Of a stretch of 64,000 nucleotides of DNA, positions 57,405-64,000 are shown in pieces. This DNA comes from Streptoalloteichus tenebrarius. Its GTDB lineage: Bacteria > Actinomycetota > Actinomycetes > Mycobacteriales > Pseudonocardiaceae. The notes below the pieces were generated by a model, which made no database searches, was not told the origin of the DNA, and worked only from the letters and a program-made list of their open reading frames with translations. A program made the translations under genes and the position numbers. Position 1 is the first letter of the stretch. Each line of letters starts with the position of its first letter. The stretch lies in the NCBI RefSeq assembly GCF_024171885.1, contig NZ_JAMTCP010000007.1:62001-126000 (forward strand), written 5' to 3'.

Positions 57405-59126
57405 CTAGGGCCTGGCGGCGTGGGCGTAGCGTGCGGTGAAGGTGTGCAGCTCGCGTTCGAGGTTCCACTGGAGGCGCGCCTTGGCGTTGCCGCGCAGGAA
57501 GGTCCGGCAACCCTGGCTCAGGTCGCGGTCTCCTGGTCTGTCGTCGGCGCACGCCTCGACGAACCGCGTGTAGTTCCCTCGGCGCTGCCAGACGCTCCGC
57601 CCTTCGACGAAGGCGAACTCGACGGAGGCCCGGATGGCGTTCTTCAGGTCCCGTGCGGTGATTCCCGGGTGCTCCTCGACCGCCCGTTGGAACTCCCGGG
57701 AGAGGCTCCCCCGGGACACGCCGGCATCGTCGGTGGCCAGGGCGATCGGCACCCCCTCGGCCAGGTACCGCCGGATCGGGTGGGCCTCGCCCGCCACCCG
57801 CAGGATCTGGGCGTTGCTGGTCAGGGGGATCTCGACCAGGACCTGACGGTCGCGGAGGAGAGCGGGGAGGTCCGCCGGCTCCCAGGCGAGGTCGGTGCCG
57901 TGCCCGATCCGCTGGGCCCCGGCCCGCCGCACGGCCGCGTCGATGTGGAAGGCGAGGTCCTCCCGCTCGACGCCCCGCAGACCCGGCGCCAGCTCACCGG
58001 CGTGGAGCGTGAGCGGAACGTCGGCGAACCCGTTGTCCCGGAGGTACCTCAGCATGTCCATGTGGAGGAGGTAGTGCCGTCGGGCGTTCTCGTGGTCCTC
58101 CGGCTCGACGAGGTTGAGCGTGACGACGTGGGAGCGCCCGCGTTCGGCGAGCCAGAAGCCGAGGATCTGTTCGGCGAGGACCCGCTTGTTCGGGCGGTTG
58201 CGGCTCACCTCGTACCCGAACCGGATCTCCACGGCGCAGGCCGCCGACCGGGGTTGGTCGGAACAGCCCAGCTTCTCCCGGTAGCCGTCGTACGCGCTGT
58301 TCAGCGTGTGCTCGGCGACCTCGACGACCCGCCAGAACTCGTCGTTCCCGGTGAGCGTGGCGTGGAAGCGGCCGAACGCGTCCTCGTCCGTGGGCTCTGG
58401 CAACTGGTCGCCCAACCGCCCGAGCAGCGCGTCCAGCTCCTTCTCCCCCGCTGACAGCAGGGTTTCGAGGTAGCCGACGTTCTCCTCGGCCGCGGTCCGC
58501 GCGACCTCGGCGAGCATGTCCGCGTCGTGCCGGTGGGCCGTGCCGTCCGGCGCGTGGTTGACCTCGGCGAACCGGCCGAAGGCCCCGAAGAAGTGGTCGT
58601 GGCCCTCCTGGAGGTCTTTTGTGGCGAAGTCGAACCCCTCCATCGACCACGACGCGAGGACCCTGTGCCGGAACTCCTGGTCGCCGTCGGCGTGCTCGTC
58701 GGGTGGGAGGGCGTGGGTCGCGGGTCTCGTGCCGTCGGGACAGGGAACGAAACTCACGGTCGCCGCCGGCAGGTCCTCGTCGGTCAGGCACCGGTTGTCC
58801 TCGGCCGCCCATCTGATCAGGCTCTCCGTCCGCACGGCGCCGAGCAGGTGGTGGTGCAGGTCCCCGCCCTTGGGTAGCTCCCTGGCGAAGGCGGCCAGGC
58901 GCCGCGGGTCGTGGCGGACGCTGTCCAGGTAGGCGTCCAACGGATCAGACGATTCAGACGATGAGGAGGTCGACGGAGGTGGCGCGCTCCACGCCTGGGT
59001 GGGCAGTGCGACCGTGACGGTCGACAGTGTCGTGAGAGCCATCGCCATCAGTGCCACCCCACGACGACGTCGCCACCCGCGTCCCAGCGACCCGCGTCGG
59101 TCCCCGAGTTCCTGTGCACGCCGCAT
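57405..59126 (-). CDS. Secreted adenosine deaminase (ADGF/CECR1-like)
   Basis: A 573-residue exported amidohydrolase. The N-terminus is basic with a hydrophobic segment (ALMAMALTTLSTVTVALPTQ) and an Ala cleavage site at about residue 48, then a Ser/Pro linker. The deaminase barrel has all metal and catalytic motifs: GGDLHHHLLGAV (91-93 His), LTLHAGELAPGLRG (HAGE), RIGHGTDLAWE, IPLTSNAQI and ALATDDAGVSRGSL (DD). An insert after the first strand matches secreted ADA-like proteins rather than cytoplasmic Add. GGGAGGAGA precedes ATG 59126. It should convert extracellular adenosine to inosine. It is divergent from the flavoprotein gene at 59335; a shared role in purine scavenging or N6-adenine metabolism is possible. 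Confidence 0.9.
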   Translation of the reverse strand: MRRAQELGDRRGSLGRGWRRRRGVALMAMALTTLSTVTVALPTQAWSAPPPSTSSSSESSDPLDAYLDSVRHDPRRLAAFARELPKGGDLHHHLLGAVRTESLIRWAAEDNRCLTDEDLPAATVSFVPCPDGTRPATHALPPDEHADGDQEFRHRVLASWSMEGFDFATKDLQEGHDHFFGAFGRFAEVNHAPDGTAHRHDADMLAEVARTAAEENVGYLETLLSAGEKELDALLGRLGDQLPEPTDEDAFGRFHATLTGNDEFWRVVEVAEHTLNSAYDGYREKLGCSDQPRSAACAVEIRFGYEVSRNRPNKRVLAEQILGFWLAERGRSHVVTLNLVEPEDHENARRHYLLHMDMLRYLRDNGFADVPLTLHAGELAPGLRGVEREDLAFHIDAAVRRAGAQRIGHGTDLAWEPADLPALLRDRQVLVEIPLTSNAQILRVAGEAHPIRRYLAEGVPIALATDDAGVSRGSLSREFQRAVEEHPGITARDLKNAIRASVEFAFVEGRSVWQRRGNYTRFVEACADDRPGDRDLSQGCRTFLRGNAKARLQWNLERELHTFTARYAHAARP

Positions 59127-59334
59127 CGCCTGTCTCCTCCCTTGGTCACCGAACCGCGAAGCCCCTGTCCCCAAACCACTGGTCGCGCCTTGGATCAACG
59201 GCAGTATCCGAGACGGCGAGGGGATCTCGCTCCCGGAGATCTCGATGCCCACCCGAAGGTGTGCGTGGGGCCTGGCGGTCAGGACCCGAAACCGGTTGGA
59301 TGGAAAGGAAAGTCGGCCCACCACGGGAGGTGGC

Positions 59335-60708
59335 GTGGCAGAGCCAGACAGGCCGGCGGCCCCGGAGTGGATGAGCGACGCGCCGCCCGCGCGGGGCCGG
59401 CTGACGTGTGACGTGGAGATCCGGTCGGCCGTCGCGAAAGACTTCGGACATGTCGTGCGCCGGATGCCCGACGCGGCGCTCCGACCGGAGTCGGCGGAGG
59501 ACGTCGCCGCGCTCGTCACGTTCGCGGCCCAGCGGGGATTGCCCGTCGCGGCACGGGGACGAGGACACTCCACGGCGGGTCAGGCCCAGGTCGAGGGCGG
59601 CGTCGTCATCGACATGAGCACCCTCGACGCGATTCGCGACGTGGGGCCAGGTTTCGTGGACGTGGACGCGGGAGCCTCATGGCGCTCGGTAGTGGAGGCG
59701 ACGCTGCCCCACGGGCTGACTCCCCCGGTGCTCACCGACTATCTCGGGCTCTCCGTCGGCGGCACGCTGTCCGTCGGCGGGATCGGCGGAGCCGCGCACC
59801 AGCACGGCATGCAGACCGACAACGTCCTCGAACTCGACGTCGTGACCGGAGACGGAGCGCTCCGAACGTGTTCCGCCAGCAGGGAAAGCTCGCTGTTCCA
59901 CGCGGTTCTCGGCGGGCTCGGGCAGTGCGGGGTGATCACCAGGGCCAGGCTCCGCCTGGTTCCCGCACCAGACAGGGCGCGCTGCTACAAGCTCTTCCAC
60001 CCGACGGTCCGGAGCCTCACCCGGGACCAACGCCGTCTGCTGGCCGACGGGCGTTTCCCCTATCTCGAAGGCCAGGTGAAGGCGGGCGAGGGCGGCTGGC
60101 GTCCGATGCTTGAAGCGGTGGCCTTCCTGTCGGAGGACGACCTCCCCCGGGACTCGGACCTGGTGGGCGACCTCGCCCATGACCAGGCGACGCTGGAGAT
60201 CGAGGACGTTGCCTACCTCGACTTCCTCGACCGGATGGCGCCGGGAGAGGAGTACCTGCGATCCACGGGCGAGTGGTTCCACCCGCACCCGTGGTGGAAC
60301 GCGTTCCTTCCGGATTCCACAGTGGACGATGTGGTCGAGGAGGTCCTGTCAGGGCTCTCCGTGGAGGATCTCGGCCCGAGTGGGGTGATCCTCCTTTACC
60401 CGACGTCGCGCCGGCGCATGTCGACGCCCCTGGTCCGGATGCCGGACGAACCCGTGGTCTTCCTCTTCGCGATCCTGCGCACCGCTCCGCTCGACGATCC
60501 GACGGCGCTCGTCGCGATGCTGCGCTCCAACCGAGCCCTGTACGAACGGGTCCGCGCCGCTGGCGGCACGCGGTACCCGGTCGCGTCGGTGCCGTTCGAC
60601 CGGGACGACTGGGCACGGCATTTCGGGGCGGCCTGGCCGGGTTTCGTCGCGGCCAAGGACCGGTACGACCCGCATCGCGTCCTCGCGCCAGGTCAGGGGA
60701 TCTTCTGA
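59335..60708 (+). CDS. Cytokinin-dehydrogenase-like FAD oxidoreductase
   Basis: A 457-residue protein with a PCMH-type FAD domain and a C-terminal cap. VAARGRGHSTAGQAQ carries His78 in the GHS motif that covalently holds FAD in cytokinin dehydrogenases. VDVDAGASWRSVVEATLP, LTDYLGLSVGGTLSVGGIGG and the long LGGLGQCGVITRARLRL follow. The C-terminal DRYDPHRVLAPGQGIF is close to the CKX ending DPxxxLxPGQxIF (from memory). Cytokinin dehydrogenases remove the N6 side chain from isoprenoid adenines. GTG 59335 has GGGAGG 6 nt upstream and is favoured over ATG 59371. It has no signal peptide by eye. It is divergent from the adenosine deaminase. Confidence 0.85.
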   Translation: MAEPDRPAAPEWMSDAPPARGRLTCDVEIRSAVAKDFGHVVRRMPDAALRPESAEDVAALVTFAAQRGLPVAARGRGHSTAGQAQVEGGVVIDMSTLDAIRDVGPGFVDVDAGASWRSVVEATLPHGLTPPVLTDYLGLSVGGTLSVGGIGGAAHQHGMQTDNVLELDVVTGDGALRTCSASRESSLFHAVLGGLGQCGVITRARLRLVPAPDRARCYKLFHPTVRSLTRDQRRLLADGRFPYLEGQVKAGEGGWRPMLEAVAFLSEDDLPRDSDLVGDLAHDQATLEIEDVAYLDFLDRMAPGEEYLRSTGEWFHPHPWWNAFLPDSTVDDVVEEVLSGLSVEDLGPSGVILLYPTSRRRMSTPLVRMPDEPVVFLFAILRTAPLDDPTALVAMLRSNRALYERVRAAGGTRYPVASVPFDRDDWARHFGAAWPGFVAAKDRYDPHRVLAPGQGIF

Positions 60709-60729
60709 CATCCCGGGCCACGGACCGAC

Positions 60730-60743
60730 AGTCCACAGTGGAC
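60730..60743. repeat. Perfect example of a dispersed palindrome, GTCCACAGTGGAC
   Basis: The 13-bp palindrome lies between the convergent flavoprotein and glucose dehydrogenase genes. Core-matching copies (TCCACWGTGG or one mismatch) occur at about 42, 26781, 33250, 37472, 38673, 40646, 41771, 45791, 46878, 56272, 60316 and 63363, inside genes and in spacers on both strands. A 10-mer is expected far less than once in 64 kb by chance, so this appears to be a highly iterated genomic palindrome. Confidence 0.6.
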
Positions 60744-60769
60744 AAGGACAAGAAGAAGCGTCCCGACAC

Positions 60770-61825
60770 TCATTCCCCATCGAGGGTAATGACCACCTTG
60801 ACGTCGTCGGGCCTGCCCTCGAACGCCTCGGCGAACCGGTCCAACCGCACGCGGCGCGTGATCAGCCGGTCCAGCCACCCGAGGTCGGCGCGGGCGAGCG
60901 CCTCGGCGGCCATCCGGTAGTGCCGCAGGTTCGCGTTCACCGAGCCGATCACGACGTCGTTCTCCAGCACCAGTTCCCGGTTGAGCGCGCCCGCGTCGAC
61001 GGGCAACATGCGCCCAGCGGGCGACACCCCGGTGAGGCACACGATGCCGTACGGCGCGGTGTACTCGATGGCCCCGAACACGACGCTGCCGGCCCCGGTC
61101 GCCTCGATGACCACGTCCGGTCGGAGCCTCGGCCCCACGACGTCGATCGGCTCGTGGTGGTAGGTCGCGCCCAGGTCCGCGACCAGACGCGGCTTCGGCC
61201 CCTCGGTGACGCGGTCGAGCACGTGCACGTCCAGACCGCGCTGCGTGCCGAGCAGCGCCGCCAGCAGGCCGATCGGGCCCGCGCCCGTCACCAGCGCCCG
61301 GCGCGGCTCGAACCAGGCGCGCTCCCCCACCCGCCACACCTGGTCCCACGCCTTCGCGACCACGGTGGTCGGCTCCATCAGCATGCCGACGCGCTCCAGC
61401 CCCGGGTCGAGCGTCACGGCGTAGTCGGGTTCCACGCACCACAGCTCGCTGCCGTAGCCGTCGATCTCCTTGATGCCGCGCTCGGTGTACCGGCCGTTGC
61501 GGCACATGTCGAACTCGCCGTGCGCGCACGCCCCGCACGGCTCCGGATCAGGACGGCGCACCACGCCGACCACCAGGTCGCCGGGCGCGAACCCACTGCC
61601 GGCGGGAGCCCGCTCGACGCGCCCCAGCGACTCGTGCCCGAGCACGAGGCGCGGCCGGCCCGGCGGGGGCCAGCCGTACTCGCCGTGGACGATCTCCTTG
61701 TCGGTGCCGCAGACCCCGATGGCCAGCCCCCTGACCAGCAGGTCGCCGGGTGCGGGCTCCGGTTCGGCCGTCTCGGACACCCGCAGCGACCCGGCCTGCC
61801 GGGGGTCCACGGTCAGGGCGCGCAT
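60770..61825 (-). CDS. Zinc-dependent glucose 1-dehydrogenase-like MDR enzyme
   Basis: A 351-residue medium-chain dehydrogenase. GVCGTDKEIVHGEYGWPPPG carries the catalytic-zinc Cys, LVLGHESLGRVE the second zinc-site His-Glu, and PCGACAHGEFDMCRNG the structural-zinc cysteines (not all four present: CGAC-N7-C). RYTERGIKEIDGYGSE and LMEPTTVVAKAWDQV follow the archaeal glucose dehydrogenase pattern. The Rossmann part is ALVTGAGPIGLLAALLG, and VKVVITLDGE ends the chain. It likely oxidises glucose or a related aldose with NAD(P). The stop is 60 bp from the convergent flavoprotein gene. A link to the following nitrate genes is not evident. Confidence 0.87.
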   Translation of the reverse strand: MRALTVDPRQAGSLRVSETAEPEPAPGDLLVRGLAIGVCGTDKEIVHGEYGWPPPGRPRLVLGHESLGRVERAPAGSGFAPGDLVVGVVRRPDPEPCGACAHGEFDMCRNGRYTERGIKEIDGYGSELWCVEPDYAVTLDPGLERVGMLMEPTTVVAKAWDQVWRVGERAWFEPRRALVTGAGPIGLLAALLGTQRGLDVHVLDRVTEGPKPRLVADLGATYHHEPIDVVGPRLRPDVVIEATGAGSVVFGAIEYTAPYGIVCLTGVSPAGRMLPVDAGALNRELVLENDVVIGSVNANLRHYRMAAEALARADLGWLDRLITRRVRLDRFAEAFEGRPDDVKVVITLDGE

Positions 61826-61937
61826 ACCTCCGGCCTACCCGTTCCGGCGCGGCCTACCCCTGCCAGGAGGCGATAGTAGGTGTGACGTGAGGTAGCCCCT
61901 CCGTGTGCCGACCGCCTCCCACCCGCGACCGTCCCGC

Positions 61938-62495
61938 TCACGGAGCCCTCGTCGGGCTCCACAGCGGGTAGGCGATCCCGGCGAGCCGGTTGATGGCGAC
62001 GCCCTGCGCGGTGATCAGGATGACGCCGACCATCACCATGATGAGCTGCTCCGGGGTGCGCAGCAGTCCCAACGCGACGATCAACGTCGTGGCCCCCGCC
62101 GGAGGGTGGGACCGGTCCACCAGCGGCATGAGGCCGCAGGTGAGGCCCAACGCGATCGCGGCGGCGGCCATGCGGGCCGCGGTGACGTGGTTCAGGTCGG
62201 GCGGCTGGTCGTGCAGGCCGGTGACCAGGAGCGCGAACGCTCCGGCCAGGACGCCGACGAGGTGCCCGAGGATCGTGTTGCGGGGGCAGGCCGCCGGAGC
62301 GAGGGGCGAGGCGAACAGCAGGAACGCCGTGGGGCCGAGTGAGGGGAACAACAGCGGCTCGCCGGAGGCGAGGGCGGCGGTCCCGATGAGCGCCAACGAG
62401 ACGAAGGAGTTCACCGCGGAGTAGGCGGCCCGGTTCGGCCGCGAGTCCAGCCGGTCGCGCAGGGGCGCGCGGGGACGGACGCCCTGCCGGCTCAC
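61938..62495 (-). CDS. HPP-family membrane protein
   Basis: A 185-residue protein with about four hydrophobic segments. SVNSFVSLALIGTAALASGE-like text, FPSLGPTAFLLFASPLAPAA, CPRNTILGHLVGVLAGAFAL and the name-giving DRSHPPAGATTLIVALGLLR (HPP motif) are present. HPP proteins are linked to nitrite uptake in plants and cyanobacteria. GTG 62495 overlaps the narI stop by 4 nt (GTGA), and this coupling with narGHJI supports a role in nitrite or nitrate transport or homeostasis (inference). It is the last gene of the operon. Confidence 0.85.
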   Translation of the reverse strand: MSRQGVRPRAPLRDRLDSRPNRAAYSAVNSFVSLALIGTAALASGEPLLFPSLGPTAFLLFASPLAPAACPRNTILGHLVGVLAGAFALLVTGLHDQPPDLNHVTAARMAAAAIALGLTCGLMPLVDRSHPPAGATTLIVALGLLRTPEQLIMVMVGVILITAQGVAINRLAGIAYPLWSPTRAP

Positions 62496-63220
62496 GGCAC
62501 GTACCTGCCGCGGCGGGGCTCCCGCGTCCCCAGCCCCTCTCCCCGGCTCCGGTAGACGACGTAGGGCCGGAACAGGTAGTGCACCGGCGCGGTGAAGGCA
62601 TGGATGAGCCGGCTGAACGGCCACAGGCAGAACAACACCATCCCCGCGAGCACGTGCACCTTGTAGGTCAACGGGACCGAGGCCATCAGGGTGGGGTCGG
62701 GGTGGAGCAGGAGGATGCCCCGGAACCACGGCGAGACCGTCTCCCGGTAGTCGTACTCCCCCAACACGCCGTTGGTGAGGTCGGTGGTGGCCATCCCGGC
62801 CAGGAGCACCACCACGAGCAGGAGGTAGGTGAGCCGGTCGTTGCGCGTGGTCGCGGCGCGGACCGCCGGTGTCCCCCACCTGCGCCAGATCAGGGCGGCG
62901 AGCCCGCCGACGGCGGCGAGCCCGGCCACCGTGCCCATGACCAGCGCGAGCACGTGGTAGGCCTCCTGGCCCAGGCCGAGGAGCCGGGTCACGGACTTCG
63001 GCACGAGCAGCCCGAAGACGTGCCCGCCGACGACGAACAGCAGTCCGAAGTGGAACAGGGGGCTGGCCACCCGCAACACGCGGGACTCGTGGAGTTGCGA
63101 GCTGCGGGTGCTCAGCCCGAAGCGGTCGTGGCGGAAGCGCCACACCGTGCCGCCCACCAGGACGGCGATCGTCACGTAGGGCAACACGAGCCAGAGCATC
63201 AGGTCGACAGTGCTGATCAT
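62492..63220 (-). CDS. narI: Respiratory nitrate reductase gamma subunit (cytochrome b)
   Basis: A 242-residue membrane subunit with five hydrophobic helices that passes quinol electrons to NarGH. VLPYVTIAVLVGGTVWRFRH is helix 1. SSQLHESRVLRVASPLFHFG holds heme-ligand histidines, GHVFGLLVPKSVTRLLGLGQ follows, and the last part VHVLAGMVLFCLWPFSRLIH contains the C-terminal heme ligands. Length and helix count agree with the family. It overlaps narJ upstream and HPP downstream by 4 nt each. Confidence 0.95.
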   Translation of the reverse strand: MISTVDLMLWLVLPYVTIAVLVGGTVWRFRHDRFGLSTRSSQLHESRVLRVASPLFHFGLLFVVGGHVFGLLVPKSVTRLLGLGQEAYHVLALVMGTVAGLAAVGGLAALIWRRWGTPAVRAATTRNDRLTYLLLVVVLLAGMATTDLTNGVLGEYDYRETVSPWFRGILLLHPDPTLMASVPLTYKVHVLAGMVLFCLWPFSRLIHAFTAPVHYLFRPYVVYRSRGEGLGTREPRRGRYVP

Positions 63221-63885
63221 CGCGAGCCTTCCGGCGGGTGCGGCGCGCTCCCCGGCCGGCCGAAGCCGGGCAGGTCGAGGCCGACGAGTTCGGAGGGTGG
63301 CGCGGGGCTGGCGTCACGTCCGCCAGCGCCTGTCGGCGGCGTCGTCCCCACAACGGCGCGGACACAGTGGACGTACGGTGTGCCGCACCGCGCGAGGTTG
63401 TCGGCGAGGAGTTCCATCGCGGGCCGGTAGCGGGCCAACATCGCCTCGCCCGCCTGACGCGCCGGCGGGCCGCCGGTCGCGGTGAACTCCAACAGCATCG
63501 GGAGGTAGTCCGGCAGCTCTCCGCCGCTCGGCACGAACCCGTGCTCGCGGTAGAGCTGCTTGAACTCGGAGAGCGAGCCCCCGCGTCGTCGGGTGTCGCC
63601 GTCGGTGTACCAGGTCAGGTACAGGCAGAGCCGGGGCCGGCTGTCGAAGACCTCGACGTAATGGCGCGCGGCGTCCGCCTGCGGCGTGCTCGCGAGGTGT
63701 TCGACGACGCCGAGCAGCGCCGAGACCGGCTCCGACGGGTCCAGTTCGGACAGGGCGGACCGCAGGAGCGGAATCCGTTCCACCAGCAGGGAATCCGGGT
63801 AGTGCAGGCACCACGCGGCCGCCTGGCGCACCACGGACACCTGGTGCCGGCTCCGCTCCTCGGCCCGGCGTCCCCACCAGCTCAT
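63217..63885 (-). CDS. narJ: Nitrate reductase assembly chaperone
   Basis: A 222-residue cytoplasmic TorD/NarJ-type chaperone that inserts the molybdenum cofactor into NarG. VVRQAAAWCLHYPDSLL and LASTPQADAARHYVEVFD begin the helical bundle. RRLCLYLTWYTDGDTRRRG-like text and the diagnostic YREHGFVPSGGELPDYLPM (NarJ GELPDxLP) are present. A Pro/Ala-rich tail follows. The ATG at 63885 overlaps the narH stop (ATGA) and the 3' end overlaps narI by 4 nt, giving the canonical narGHJI order on the minus strand. Confidence 0.94.
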   Translation of the reverse strand: MSWWGRRAEERSRHQVSVVRQAAAWCLHYPDSLLVERIPLLRSALSELDPSEPVSALLGVVEHLASTPQADAARHYVEVFDSRPRLCLYLTWYTDGDTRRRGGSLSEFKQLYREHGFVPSGGELPDYLPMLLEFTATGGPPARQAGEAMLARYRPAMELLADNLARCGTPYVHCVRAVVGTTPPTGAGGRDASPAPPSELVGLDLPGFGRPGSAPHPPEGSR

Positions 63886-64000
63886 CGCGGCCGGCTCCCG
63901 GGGAAGAGGCCGTCCGGCCTGCTGTGCGGGTTCCAGACGAACAGCTCCACCGGGCCGCCCCGCGCGCTGTCACCGCCGCCCATCCCCGGCCCGCCGTCGG
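63882..64000 (-). CDS. narH: C-terminal end of nitrate reductase beta subunit (partial)
   Basis: The frame from the window edge encodes about 38 residues ending ELFVWNPHSRPDGLFPGSRP plus Arg and TGA (63884-63882), a C-terminus like actinobacterial NarH, the iron-sulfur subunit of respiratory nitrate reductase. The stop overlaps the narJ start by the ATGA arrangement. narG is expected beyond the right edge. Confidence 0.8.
   Translation of the reverse strand, partial: DGGPGMGGGDSARGGPVELFVWNPHSRPDGLFPGSRPR

Overview
The window is from the chromosome of a GC-rich actinomycete. Nearly every gene shows strong G/C bias at third codon positions, GTG and TTG starts are common, and the gene families are actinobacterial: a DUF574-type methyltransferase, ALF-repeat secreted proteins, a CtpI-like giant P-type ATPase, a MatB-like NodB-GT2 fusion, a class II T-box, and a narGHJI operon. 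I infer Pseudonocardiales (Saccharothrix/Actinosynnema-like); this is from general character only, with no database search.

Layout. 0-4.6 kb: small metabolic and regulatory genes (SnoaL-like protein, XRE/MmyB regulator, LLM oxidoreductase, CaCA antiporter). 4.6-14.5 kb: a secreted-protein and polymorphic-toxin locus. It holds an ALF/AbfB/LGFP/ricin protein, a second ALF protein, a 1580-residue ALF/coiled-coil/HINT/nuclease toxin and its SUKH-type immunity gene. 14.5-17.7 kb: an AAC(2')-type acetyltransferase and the allantoin operon allB-alc. 18-22.5 kb: an accessory island with a small secreted protein, an HTH-TM-ricin receptor-like protein, and a two-gene module (DUF4365 nuclease-like protein plus an unknown partner). 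The module is bracketed by ~90 bp hairpin repeats and CRISPR-like solo repeats, with a decayed second copy next to it. 22.5-27.4 kb: the glyoxylate/glycerate operon hyi-glxR-gcl-glxK. 27.7-29.5 kb: two type I-E CRISPR arrays with duplicated leaders and no cas genes in the window.

29.7-34.1 kb: CtpI-like P-type ATPase. 34.3-35.3 kb: two decayed transposases. 35.3-43.9 kb: glucan and trehalose metabolism, with malQ divergent from glgX-treY-treZ. 44.4-48.8 kb: a GH18-like protein, a Pro-rich membrane protein and a NodB-GT2 polymer synthase, probably an amino-sugar exopolysaccharide locus. 48.9-51.9 kb: HxlR regulator, imine-reductase-like enzyme, MerR regulator, SDR. 52.2-54.5 kb: a hypothetical gene and an archaeal-type AspRS under a T-box whose specifier reads GAC. 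54.5-56.1 kb: a scrap region with a frameshifted SRPBCC gene, a one-spacer CRISPR of a different repeat family and a 5'-truncated MFS gene. 56.4-64 kb: DUF574-type methyltransferase, secreted adenosine deaminase divergent from a cytokinin-dehydrogenase-like flavoprotein, glucose dehydrogenase-like enzyme, HPP protein, and the end of narGHJI.

Links between genes. Allantoin degradation yields glyoxylate, which Gcl, Hyi/GlxR and GlxK carry to phosphoglycerate. Both operons have the same 15-bp inverted repeat upstream, suggesting one regulator; the ureidoglycolate step is not in the window. GlgX, TreY and TreZ convert glycogen to trehalose. The strongest candidates for something new are the nuclease-like two-gene module with its repeats, the T-box on a second AspRS, and the decayed CRISPR material at three separate places.
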